Positions 1-5,192 of a DNA stretch of 8,850 nucleotides are shown in pieces. Location: contig DAOWNJ010000030.1 in NCBI GenBank assembly GCA_030642645.1, forward strand, positions 1 to 8,850. The letters run 5' to 3'. Every line of letters begins with the position of its first letter. Within the stretch, counting starts at the first letter, position 1. A model generated the notes under the pieces. The model was not told the origin of the DNA. It did no database searches and saw nothing but the letters and a program-made list of their open reading frames with translations. A program made the position numbers and the translations under genes. Source of the stretch: Dehalococcoidia bacterium (GTDB taxonomy: Bacteria > Chloroflexota > Dehalococcoidia > E44-bin15 > DAOWNJ01).

Positions 1-2
1 CA

Positions 3-215
3 CTCCAACACACCCCTCCCGGCAAGGGAGGCGAGATTCAGCTCACCGATGGCCTCGGCCTCCTTCTCAAAGAGGAGCCGATATATGCCTGCGAGTTCGA
101 TGGGATACGCCATGATGTCGGGACACCCCTGGGGCTCATCAAGGCCTCAGTGGCGCTTGCCCTCAAGCGTCCCGAAATCGGGGATGAGTTGAGGGACTAT
201 CTGAAGGGGCTCTAG
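3..215 (+). CDS. galU: UTP-glucose-1-phosphate uridylyltransferase, C-terminal fragment
   Basis: This is the last 70 codons of a gene that enters from the left edge, read in frame 3 to the TAG at 213-215. The visible C-terminus carries GGEIQLTD near its start and HDVGTPLGLIKASVALAL later, which match the end of the GalU nucleotidyltransferase fold (E. coli GalU has EIQLTD and HDCGNKLGY at the same places). GalU makes UDP-glucose from UTP and glucose-1-phosphate in the cytoplasm, for polysaccharide and envelope precursors. The catalytic N-terminal half lies outside the window, so a related sugar-phosphate nucleotidyltransferase cannot be excluded, although the EIQLTD segment favours GalU. The stop codon overlaps that of the convergent lepA gene (shared CTAG, 212-215), so there is no intergenic terminator. 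Confidence 0.85.
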   Translation, partial: LQHTPPGKGGEIQLTDGLGLLLKEEPIYACEFDGIRHDVGTPLGLIKASVALALKRPEIGDELRDYLKGL

Positions 216-2020
216 CCCTTCCTCAAAACCGCCAGAAATGCCTCCGGGGGAATCTCAACGCTCCCCACCCTCTTCATCCTCTTCTTACCCTCAGCCTGCT
301 TCTCGAGGAGCTTCCTTTTCCTGGTGACATCACCACCATAGCACTTGGCAAGGACATCCTTCCTCAGTGCCCTGATCGTCTCCCTGGCGATGACCCTGTT
401 GCCAACCGCCGCCTGGATGGGGACATCGAAGAGTTGCCTCGGGATGAGCCCCCTCAGCCTCTCAACCAACCCCCTCCCCTGGCGGCGAGCATCCTCTGCG
501 GGGACGATGAGGGAGAGGGCATCAACCGGCTGGTTATTGACCAGGATGTCCAGCTTCACCAGGTGGGCTTGCCTGTAGCGAGAGACGGCATAATCCATAG
601 AGGCATAGCCCTGGGTTCGGGACTTCAGCTCATCATAGAAATCGATGATCGCCTCTCTCAGGGGGAGCTCATACTGGAGGACCACCCTCTCTTCACCAGC
701 CATCCCCTGGATGTAGTCCATCCTCTTGTATTCACCCCTCCTCCCCCTCACCAGCTCCATTACACTACCAATGTAACCCTGTGGGGTGATAATGCTCACA
801 TCTATCCAGGGCTCCATTATCTCCCTTATCTCGCTCTCCGCTGGCATGTCAGTGGGGTTTTTGACTATAAGCTCCCTTCCGTCAGCCGTGACCACATGAT
901 AGGCAACGCTCGGGGATGTCCCAAGAACCCCGATCCTATACTCCCTCTCCAGCCTCTCCTGGACGATCTCCATGTGGAGGGAGCCGAGGAACCCGCAACG
1001 AAACCCGAAGCCAAGTGCTGAGCTTGTCTCCGGCTCATAGGAGAGGGAGGCGTCGTTAAGCCTCAGCTTATCCAGGGCATCTCGAAGCAAAAGGTAATCG
1101 TTACTCTCCAAAGGATAAAGGCCAGCAAATACCATTGGCTTTGCCGGACGATAGCCTGCGAGCGGCTCCACTGCCCCAGCCTCCTCCAGGGTGATGGTAT
1201 CTCCAACCTGACACTCGGTGATGTTCTTGACCCCGGTGGCGACATATCCAACCTCACCGGTGCCCAATTTCCCTATGGGTGTCAGGTTAGGCCTGAAGAC
1301 GCCGATCTCAAGCGCCTCAAGAGATCTTCCTGAGGAAACTAGCTTGAGTTGCTTCCCCTTAGAAACCTCCCCATCGAAGACCCTTATATAGGCAATAACC
1401 CCCTTATATGGGTCATAGTTTGAATCGAATATCAGGGCCCTTAGCGGCCGATGGGGCTCCCCTCTTGGCGGTGGGACCCTCCCCACAACCACCTCCATGA
1501 CCTCCCCAACCCCCCACCCCTCCTTTGCCGAGGCGAAGATAATCTCCTCATGAGCGAAACCAAGGGTATGCTCCATCTCCTCCGCCACCCTCTCAGGCTC
1601 AGCATTAGGGAGGTCTATCTTATTCACCACAGGAATTATGACCAGGTCATGCTCAAGGGCGATATAGACATTGGCCAGGGTCTGGGCCTGGACCCCCTGG
1701 GCGGCATCTACAACCAGAATGGCCCCCTCGCAGGCCGAGAGGCTCCTTGATACCTCGTAGGTGAAGTCAACATGGCCAGGGGTATCGATCAGGTTTAGCT
1801 GGTATTCTTCGCCATCGGATGAGCAGTAGTTCATCCTTACCGCCTTGGCCTTGATGGTAATCCCCCTCTCCCTCTCAAGCTCCATCTGGTCGAGGAACTG
1901 CTCCTGCATCTGGCGCCTATCGATGGTCCCGGTCATCTCCAGGAGACGGTCGGCAAGGGTGGACTTACCGTGGTCGATATGGGCGATGATGCAGAAGTTT
2001 CTTATATAGCTCTGGTCCAT
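212..2020 (-). CDS. lepA: Elongation factor 4 (LepA), back-translocating ribosomal GTPase
   Basis: This is a full-length 602-residue LepA/EF4, the usual family size. The GTPase motifs are all present: P-loop AHIDHGKS (13-20), switch I RGIT (52-55), DTPGH (79-83), NKID (133-136) and SAK (164-166). Domains II, III and V follow, and the LepA-specific C-terminal domain ends with a basic stretch (KRKLLEKQAEGKKRMKR) and the typical VEIPPEAFLAVL tail. LepA binds the ribosome in a GTP-dependent way and acts in translation under stress or in subunit assembly. The ATG at 2018-2020 gives the canonical short N-terminus before the P-loop. No Shine-Dalgarno sequence precedes it, and a -10-like TAGTAT lies 9 bases upstream, so the mRNA may be nearly leaderless. 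It is isolated from the upstream gene by the terminator at 2073-2109, and convergent with galU. Confidence 0.98.
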   Translation of the reverse strand: MDQSYIRNFCIIAHIDHGKSTLADRLLEMTGTIDRRQMQEQFLDQMELERERGITIKAKAVRMNYCSSDGEEYQLNLIDTPGHVDFTYEVSRSLSACEGAILVVDAAQGVQAQTLANVYIALEHDLVIIPVVNKIDLPNAEPERVAEEMEHTLGFAHEEIIFASAKEGWGVGEVMEVVVGRVPPPRGEPHRPLRALIFDSNYDPYKGVIAYIRVFDGEVSKGKQLKLVSSGRSLEALEIGVFRPNLTPIGKLGTGEVGYVATGVKNITECQVGDTITLEEAGAVEPLAGYRPAKPMVFAGLYPLESNDYLLLRDALDKLRLNDASLSYEPETSSALGFGFRCGFLGSLHMEIVQERLEREYRIGVLGTSPSVAYHVVTADGRELIVKNPTDMPAESEIREIMEPWIDVSIITPQGYIGSVMELVRGRRGEYKRMDYIQGMAGEERVVLQYELPLREAIIDFYDELKSRTQGYASMDYAVSRYRQAHLVKLDILVNNQPVDALSLIVPAEDARRQGRGLVERLRGLIPRQLFDVPIQAAVGNRVIARETIRALRKDVLAKCYGGDVTRKRKLLEKQAEGKKRMKRVGSVEIPPEAFLAVLRKG

Positions 2021-2029
2021 TTCAAAGGA

Positions 2030-2058
2030 ATACTAACATAATGGAGGGGTATTCTCAA
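2030..2058 (-). promoter_or_regulatory. Putative lepA promoter
   Basis: On the minus strand TTGAGA (2058-2053) is followed after 17 bases by TAGTAT (2035-2030). The first matches TTGACA at five of six positions and the second matches TATAAT at four of six. The predicted transcription start would be around 2023, only about 3 bases before the lepA ATG. It sits in the only non-coding gap between the upstream terminator and lepA, so some promoter is expected here. The -10 match is modest, and TATGTT a few bases upstream is an alternative. Confidence 0.45.
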
Positions 2059-2072
2059 CTTCTCCCGACAAT

Positions 2073-2109
2073 AAAAAGGCCTTCCAGCTTTTTTCTGAAA
2101 GGCCTTTTT
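2073..2109. terminator. Bidirectional intrinsic terminator
   Basis: A perfect 11-bp inverted repeat, AAAAAGGCCTT (2073-2083) and AAGGCCTTTTT (2099-2109), is extended inward past one mismatch by CAG/CTG (2085-2087 with 2095-2097), leaving a CTTTTTT loop. The A/T ends give a U-run after the stem in either direction. On the minus strand it would end the transcript of the membrane-protein gene (stop at 2159) before lepA. The plus-strand reading has no evident gene to serve. Confidence 0.88.
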
Positions 2110-2158
2110 AACCCTAATAGCAAGGCAAAAGATAAAAAACCAAGGCTTTTTTGGGGGC

Positions 2159-2638
2159 TTACTCCATCATCCTAGAAGCCAGGATCCCCTGGAGCGAGCC
2201 GAGAACGATTATGATGTGGCCAACCCCAAGGCCCATAAACTGCAGCGCCGGCATTCCGGCATACCCCATTGCATGACCCAGAGCCTCAACATTGGCGGGG
2301 CCAAATGTCCCCGCGATGAGCGCCGTGTAAACCTCTTCGAACGGCACCAGAAAGTGGCCTGACACCGGAGGCCCTTGTATTACGCCATGGGTCACGACGT
2401 TGACCAGCCCTATTAGGCCGCAGACCAGGGCGAGCCAGGCCAATATCGTCCTGGCCCTCTTGCTGCGGAGGAAGTCCCACAGGAGACCGCAGTTCAGCGT
2501 GACCACCCCAAGGCCAATGCTGATCCAGAAAGCTGGGGCAAGCCCGCTTATCAGCATAATACTTGCCCCCACCAGCATGAACACGAAGAACCTTGACCCC
2601 AGCATCTCCGCCCCGATCCTCTTCTGTATAGCCTCCAT
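2159..2638 (-). CDS. Small multi-pass membrane protein, function unknown
   Basis: This is a 159-residue protein that I do not recognise. It has about four hydrophobic segments, at residues ~15-34, 36-55, 64-84 and 132-152, so it is probably an integral cytoplasmic-membrane protein. A basic loop (RSKRAR, 58-63) between the second and third suggests that loop faces the cytoplasm. The region of ~85-125 is less hydrophobic and contains GPPVSGHFLVPFEEVY. No catalytic motif or metal site is evident. The start at 2636-2638 is well supported: GGAGGG (2645-2650) lies 6 bases upstream of the ATG. It lies downstream of the tRNA genes on the same strand and ends before a strong terminator, so it may be read from its own promoter or from tRNA read-through. 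Function is not inferred. Confidence 0.85.
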   Translation of the reverse strand: MEAIQKRIGAEMLGSRFFVFMLVGASIMLISGLAPAFWISIGLGVVTLNCGLLWDFLRSKRARTILAWLALVCGLIGLVNVVTHGVIQGPPVSGHFLVPFEEVYTALIAGTFGPANVEALGHAMGYAGMPALQFMGLGVGHIIIVLGSLQGILASRMME

Positions 2639-2677
2639 ATTTTTCCCTCCTTATTGGAATCGGGCTTCTGCTATAAA

Positions 2678-2709
2678 CCTGAATCAATGAGTTCAGGCCT
2701 TTGGCCTGA
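2678..2709. repeat. Overlapping alternative inverted repeats in the leader of the membrane-protein gene
   Basis: TCAGGCC (2693-2699) and GGCCTGA (2703-2709) form a 7-bp stem with a 3-base loop. TTCAGG (2692-2697), which shares most of the first arm, can instead pair with CCTGAA (2678-2683) to make a 6-bp stem with an 8-base loop. The two hairpins are mutually exclusive. The region lies between tRNA-Leu and the membrane-protein gene. There is no T-run, so this is not a classical terminator. It could be a processing site, a transcription-factor site or a fortuitous structure. Confidence 0.5.
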
Positions 2710-2747
2710 CAGAAAGACCTTCATAATACCCCCTGTCAACGAAATCG

Positions 2748-2829
2748 TGGGGAAGAGGAGACTCGAACTCCTACGCCCTTCGGCACATGATCCTAAGTCA
2801 TGCTCGTCTACCAGTTCCGACACTTCCCC
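2748..2829 (-). tRNA. tRNA-Leu (anticodon UAG)
   Basis: Read on the minus strand, acceptor arms GGGGAAG (2829-2823) and CTTCCCC (2755-2749) pair perfectly, with discriminator A at 2748. The anticodon stem CATGA/TCATG encloses the loop CTTAGGA, giving anticodon TAG, which reads CUA (and possibly other CUN) leucine codons. The long variable arm (TGCCGAAGGGC region) is typical of class II tRNA-Leu. The T-arm AGGAG-TTCGAGT-CTCCT is intact. CCA is not encoded (CGA follows), so the nucleotidyltransferase must add it. Its 5' end lies one base from the 3' end of tRNA-Lys. Confidence 0.96.
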
Positions 2830-2830
2830 A

Positions 2831-2902
2831 TGAGCCGCACAGGACTCGAACCTGTAACCCGCTGATTAAGAGTCAGCTGCTCTCCCATTGAGCTAGCGGC
2901 CC
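2831..2902 (-). tRNA. tRNA-Lys (anticodon CUU)
   Basis: Read on the minus strand, GGGCCGC (2902-2896) pairs with GCGGCTC (2838-2832) with one G-U pair, and discriminator A is at 2831. The D-arm has GCTC/GAGC. The anticodon stem GCTGA/TCAGC holds the loop CTCTTAA, so the anticodon is CTT, reading AAG. The T-arm is ACAGG-TTCGAGT-CCTGT. CCA is not encoded. It is the first gene after the promoter at 2914-2942 and is almost certainly co-transcribed with tRNA-Leu. Confidence 0.97.
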
Positions 2903-2913
2903 AACTACGAGAG

Positions 2914-2942
2914 CTTATACCACAATATAACCCCATAGTCAA
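2914..2942 (-). promoter_or_regulatory. Sigma-70-type promoter of the tRNA-Lys/tRNA-Leu unit
   Basis: On the minus strand TTGACT (2942-2937) and TATAAG (2919-2914) are separated by exactly 17 bases. Each box differs from consensus at one position. The predicted start near 2907 leaves a short leader of about 5 bases before mature tRNA-Lys. A perfect 10-bp inverted repeat frames the -35 box. Confidence 0.85.
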
Positions 2943-2960
2943 TACCAAGCTGGGGTTATA
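2926..2960. repeat. Perfect 10-bp inverted repeat framing the tRNA promoter -35 box
   Basis: TATAACCCCA (2926-2935) and TGGGGTTATA (2951-2960) are exact reverse complements separated by 15 bases. The -35 hexamer (2937-2942) lies in the spacer, one arm lies between the -35 and -10 boxes, and the other arm overlaps the tautomerase stop codon (2956-2958). It could be an operator for the tRNA promoter or a weak terminator hairpin for the tautomerase transcript. The sequence after the stem (TTGTGG on the minus strand) is not a good U-tract. Confidence 0.7.
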
Positions 2961-3147
2961 CCTGGGCCTCAGAGGAGAGCACCCCTCCCACCGCCCAGTT
3001 CCCCTTGGAGACATCCTCAAAGATGACGATGGTCTCGTGCGGCGTGGTATGGGCGATGGTGACCACCGCCTCGGTAATTACCCTTGCCAGCTCCGCCTTC
3101 TGAGAAGGTGTCCTCCCAGGCCACATCTCCACCCTCACTATCGGCAT
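2956..3147 (-). CDS. 4-oxalocrotonate tautomerase family protein
   Basis: This is a 63-residue protein, the usual size of short 4-OT/tautomerase subunits, which assemble into hexamers or similar oligomers. It begins MPIVRVEMWPGRTPSQKAEL. After removal of the initiator Met the N-terminal proline (Pro-1) is the catalytic base of the superfamily. The beta-alpha-beta pattern continues with the helix AELARVITEAVVTIAH and the strand ETIVIFEDVSKGNWAVGG. Family members interconvert enol and keto forms of 2-oxo acids or related substrates; the physiological substrate here cannot be told. Arg at position 11 of the mature protein, a 4-OT catalytic residue, matches R12 of the precursor. The start is firm: AGGAGG (3156-3161) lies 8 bases before the ATG. 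It lies upstream of the tRNA promoter and divergent from the small cysteine protein. Confidence 0.92.
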   Translation of the reverse strand: MPIVRVEMWPGRTPSQKAELARVITEAVVTIAHTTPHETIVIFEDVSKGNWAVGGVLSSEAQV

Positions 3148-3160
3148 TCCCGCTACCTCC

Positions 3161-3189
3161 TTGCTCTAGATTACCTCGAATGTTATACT
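3161..3189 (+). promoter_or_regulatory. Putative promoter of the small four-cysteine protein gene
   Basis: TTGCTC (3161-3166) and TATACT (3184-3189) are separated by 17 bases. The predicted start near 3196 leaves a leader of about 12 bases. The -35 box touches the Shine-Dalgarno site of the divergent tautomerase gene. Confidence 0.6.
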
Positions 3190-3207
3190 AAAAAGTCGTG
3201 GAGCAAA

Positions 3208-3393
3208 ATGGGGCCGAATAGAGTCAAAACAGGGCCAAGCTGGTGGGACCGACTCAAGATAAGGGTCAAGAAGTTCCTGGGGATGAACATCTTCCTCTGT
3301 GATAGCTGCAAGTGGGACTGGCGAGGCTCCTGCCACAATCCGGCCCGCCCAAATGCCACCTGGTGCCCCGATTATGAAAAGCGGGGGAAATAA
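3208..3393 (+). CDS. Small four-cysteine (putative metal-binding) protein
   Basis: This is a 61-residue basic protein with four cysteines spaced C-x2-C-x7-C-x10-C (Cys31, 34, 42, 53), in a region reading CDSCKWDWRGSCHNPARP followed by WCPDY. The pattern suggests a small zinc-binding or Fe-S-binding module; I do not recognise a named family. The N-terminal 30 residues are basic and amphipathic. The frame is open upstream to an ATG at 3037, but that extension runs antisense through the tautomerase gene and reads as low-quality sequence. ATG 3208 is preferred because it follows the promoter at 3161-3189 and has GGAG (3200-3203) 4 bases upstream. The TAA at 3391-3393 is 4 bases from the stop of the convergent phosphoesterase gene. 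Function is not inferred. Confidence 0.72.
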   Translation: MGPNRVKTGPSWWDRLKIRVKKFLGMNIFLCDSCKWDWRGSCHNPARPNATWCPDYEKRGK

Positions 3394-3397
3394 CCAC

Positions 3398-4132
3398 TCA
3401 CCAGCCAAAGCTCAAACGCTCCGCCAGGGACAATGGCAGCCCTCGCTTTGCCATCCTCTGCTGGGTAACAGCAATGTCATACGGAATACGATAGTGATAG
3501 ATCGCCCCTTCATCGCTATCATAGATAGCATAGCTAGCCCTAGGGTCTCCATCACGGGGCTGCCCTACCCCGCCTGGGTTTATTATCAGGCGTCTCCCCT
3601 CGAGATTAAGTGGGGTATTCAAGGGAAGCCCGCTAAGGAGGCATTGCCCCTCACCCGTGCTCTCGAACATCAGGGGGATATGGGAATGCCCCACAAGGCA
3701 GAAGTTGGTCTTAAAGTAAGCGAAGTTGATCCTGGCACTTGAGGTGGAGAGGAGATACTCCCATATCGGCTCGCGAGGGCTCCCATGGACAAGGGTGAAA
3801 TCTTCACGGCAAATGGTCAGGGGGAGCCCCTCAAGGTATTGAGTCTCACCAGGGCCAAGCTCTCTTGATGTCCACCTGCATGCCGAGGCAGCATCGGGGT
3901 TGAAATCGGATATATCGATCCTCCCTATCGCCCCCCAGTCATGGTTTCCGGCAACACAGATATGCTTATATTGACGAAGAAGCCTGATACACTCGTTGGG
4001 ATCGGGGCCATACCCGACAACATCACCGAGGCACCATATCTCCTCTACCCCACCCCTCCTCTCAACATCATCAAGCACCGCCTCTAGGGCAGCAAGGTTG
4101 CTGTGTATATCGGCAATGACAAGGCACCTCAC
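3398..4132 (-). CDS. Calcineurin-like metallophosphoesterase (YfcE/MJ0936-type)
   Basis: This is a 244-residue protein with the complete dinuclear-metal phosphoesterase motif set: DxH in ADIHSN (D8, H10), GDVVGYGP (36-43), GNHD (62-65), VHGS with H116, and GHSH (148-151). The C-terminal segment INPGGVGQPRDGDPRAS (184-200) is characteristic of the small YfcE-like branch. Such enzymes hydrolyse phosphodiesters or phosphomonoesters in the cytoplasm; the substrate cannot be predicted. The start is GTG (4130-4132), placing the first metal ligands at the usual distance from the N-terminus. There is no Shine-Dalgarno sequence. A TATATT box ends 6 bases before the GTG, which predicts a leaderless mRNA. 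It is divergent from thiL and convergent with the small cysteine protein. Confidence 0.93.
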   Translation of the reverse strand: MRCLVIADIHSNLAALEAVLDDVERRGGVEEIWCLGDVVGYGPDPNECIRLLRQYKHICVAGNHDWGAIGRIDISDFNPDAASACRWTSRELGPGETQYLEGLPLTICREDFTLVHGSPREPIWEYLLSTSSARINFAYFKTNFCLVGHSHIPLMFESTGEGQCLLSGLPLNTPLNLEGRRLIINPGGVGQPRDGDPRASYAIYDSDEGAIYHYRIPYDIAVTQQRMAKRGLPLSLAERLSFGW

Positions 4133-4138
4133 ATGGCT

Positions 4139-4167
4139 AATATATCAGGTTCCCCCCCCCCTGACCA
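4139..4167 (-). promoter_or_regulatory. Putative promoter of the phosphoesterase gene, leaderless arrangement
   Basis: On the minus strand TGGTCA (4167-4162) and TATATT (4144-4139) are 17 bases apart, and TATATT is only 6 bases from the GTG start at 4132. The predicted transcription start therefore coincides with the start codon. The whole 10-base C homopolymer (4152-4161) lies in the spacer. Confidence 0.5.
4152..4161. repeat. C10 homopolymer between divergent promoters
   Basis: Ten consecutive C residues lie between the -10 boxes of the divergent phosphoesterase and thiL promoters. In the minus direction the tract sits inside the -35/-10 spacer. In the plus direction it occupies the -35 position. 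Tracts this long are prone to slippage, so its length may vary between cells or strains. Confidence 0.85.
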
Positions 4168-4175
4168 GCGGGTTG

Positions 4176-4184
4176 TGGTATAAT
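4176..4184 (+). promoter_or_regulatory. Extended -10 promoter of the thiL operon, leaderless arrangement
   Basis: TGGTATAAT (4176-4184) is a perfect extended -10 element (TGn-TATAAT). The -35 position falls in the C tract and matches nothing, as expected for extended -10 promoters. TATAAT ends 6 bases before the thiL ATG (4191), so transcription is predicted to begin at or within a base or two of the start codon. Confidence 0.72.
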
Positions 4185-4190
4185 TTTCTT

Positions 4191-5192
4191 ATGAAGGTCC
4201 AAGATATAGGGGAGTTCGGGCTTATTGAGCTTGTGGCCGGTATGGTTTCCGGGTCAGGCATATCAGGGAATGTCATCCTGGGGATTGGCGATGATGCCGC
4301 CTGCTGGCATGGCGATGCCCCTATCGAGCTCGGGACCACCGATACCCTGGTTCAGGATGTCCACTTCACCCTTGACACCACCACATGGGGGGAGCTGGGC
4401 TGGAGGGCCGTGGCCATAAACCTGAGCGACATCGCCGCTATGGGGGGAGTCCCCAGATATGCACTGGTCTCGCTAGCCATACCAGGTGATACCGATGTGG
4501 AATCGGTAGCCGAGCTCTATCAGGGGATGCTGGAGCTTGGGCGAAGGTTCGATGTCTCCATAGTCGGTGGGGATATCGTCTCCTCGCCGCTTATTGTGAT
4601 AGGGGTAACCGTTTTGGGGAGCATAAAGGACCCAGATAGCATCCTCACCCGCTCCGGGGCGGTTTCAGGGGAGAGGATCGCGGTCACCGGATATCTAGGG
4701 TCATCTGGAGGGGGGCTCAGGATGCTCAGGGAAGGGCTTTGGTTTGACCAGGAGACCGCTTCCCTCCTGAGGGAGGCCCACCTTCGCCCACAGCCAAGGG
4801 TCGTTGAGGGACAGGCCCTTGCCGAAGCGGGGGTAAGGGCCTGCATAGATATAAGCGATGGGCTCATCTCCGATCTCAAAAAGCTATGCCAGGCAAGCAA
4901 AGTAGGGGCGAGGATAGAGGCAGAGAGGGTGCCGATCCGCCCCCTCTTGAGATCGGCATTCCCCACCAGCTACCTTGAGCTTGCCCTCTCCGGCGGTGAG
5001 GACTATGAGCTCCTCTTCACCGCAAGCGAGGAGGTGGTGACGGGGCTCAGGGAAATACTGAGCTCGCCTGTAGCGGTAATCGGTGAGATAATCGAGGATG
5101 AGCCTGGAAGGGTTGCCGTATTTGATCGAGATGGCAAAGAGATCGGACTGGATAGCGAAGGATGGGAACACTTCGCTCAAGCTCATAAGTGA
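4191..5192 (+). CDS. thiL: Thiamine-monophosphate kinase
   Basis: This is a 333-residue ThiL of normal length. It phosphorylates thiamine monophosphate with ATP to give thiamine diphosphate, the last step of cofactor synthesis. Family motifs are present: GIGDDAA (31-37) and TTDTLVQDVHF (49-59), whose acidic residues bind Mg-ATP, then GWRAVAINLSDIAAMGG (70-86), GGDIV in the middle, DISDGLISDL, and GGEDYELLFT near the C-terminus. ATG 4191 is chosen because it directly follows an extended -10 promoter and gives the canonical N-terminus (DIGEFGLIELV). The frame is open upstream to 3996, but only through antisense of the phosphoesterase gene. No Shine-Dalgarno sequence is visible. It is the first gene of an operon with tsaE, tsaB, a thioesterase, rmuC and ndk. 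No other thiamine gene is visible here. Confidence 0.97.
   Translation: MKVQDIGEFGLIELVAGMVSGSGISGNVILGIGDDAACWHGDAPIELGTTDTLVQDVHFTLDTTTWGELGWRAVAINLSDIAAMGGVPRYALVSLAIPGDTDVESVAELYQGMLELGRRFDVSIVGGDIVSSPLIVIGVTVLGSIKDPDSILTRSGAVSGERIAVTGYLGSSGGGLRMLREGLWFDQETASLLREAHLRPQPRVVEGQALAEAGVRACIDISDGLISDLKKLCQASKVGARIEAERVPIRPLLRSAFPTSYLELALSGGEDYELLFTASEEVVTGLREILSSPVAVIGEIIEDEPGRVAVFDRDGKEIGLDSEGWEHFAQAHK

Noticed and set aside
434..1021. Open frame of 195 codons on the plus strand, antisense to lepA
   Set aside because: It lies wholly within lepA, has proline- and histidine-rich low-quality composition and no ribosome-binding site, and lepA is unmistakable on the other strand.
2111..2158. Possible second terminator after the membrane-protein gene (A-run, short CCAA/TTGG pairing and T-run on the minus strand)
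   Set aside because: The stem is only 4 bp or purely A/T. It may be fortuitous next to the much stronger terminator at 2073-2109.
2286..2687. Open frame of 133 codons on the minus strand overlapping the membrane-protein gene in another frame
   Set aside because: The 159-residue frame has a proper GGAGGG site and a coherent membrane-protein pattern; this one is a shadow rich in Arg and Gly.
3037..3207. N-terminal extension of the small cysteine protein back to ATG 3037
   Set aside because: The extension is antisense to the tautomerase gene and its leader, is Arg/His-rich, and lies upstream of the promoter at 3161-3189.
3996..4190. N-terminal extension of thiL back to ATG 3996
   Set aside because: It is antisense to the phosphoesterase gene and passes through the promoter region and the C10 tract; ThiL homologues start near 4191.
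4520..4966. Open frame of 148 codons on the minus strand inside thiL
   Set aside because: It is a serine/proline-rich shadow of the thiL codon pattern with no motif and no start signal.
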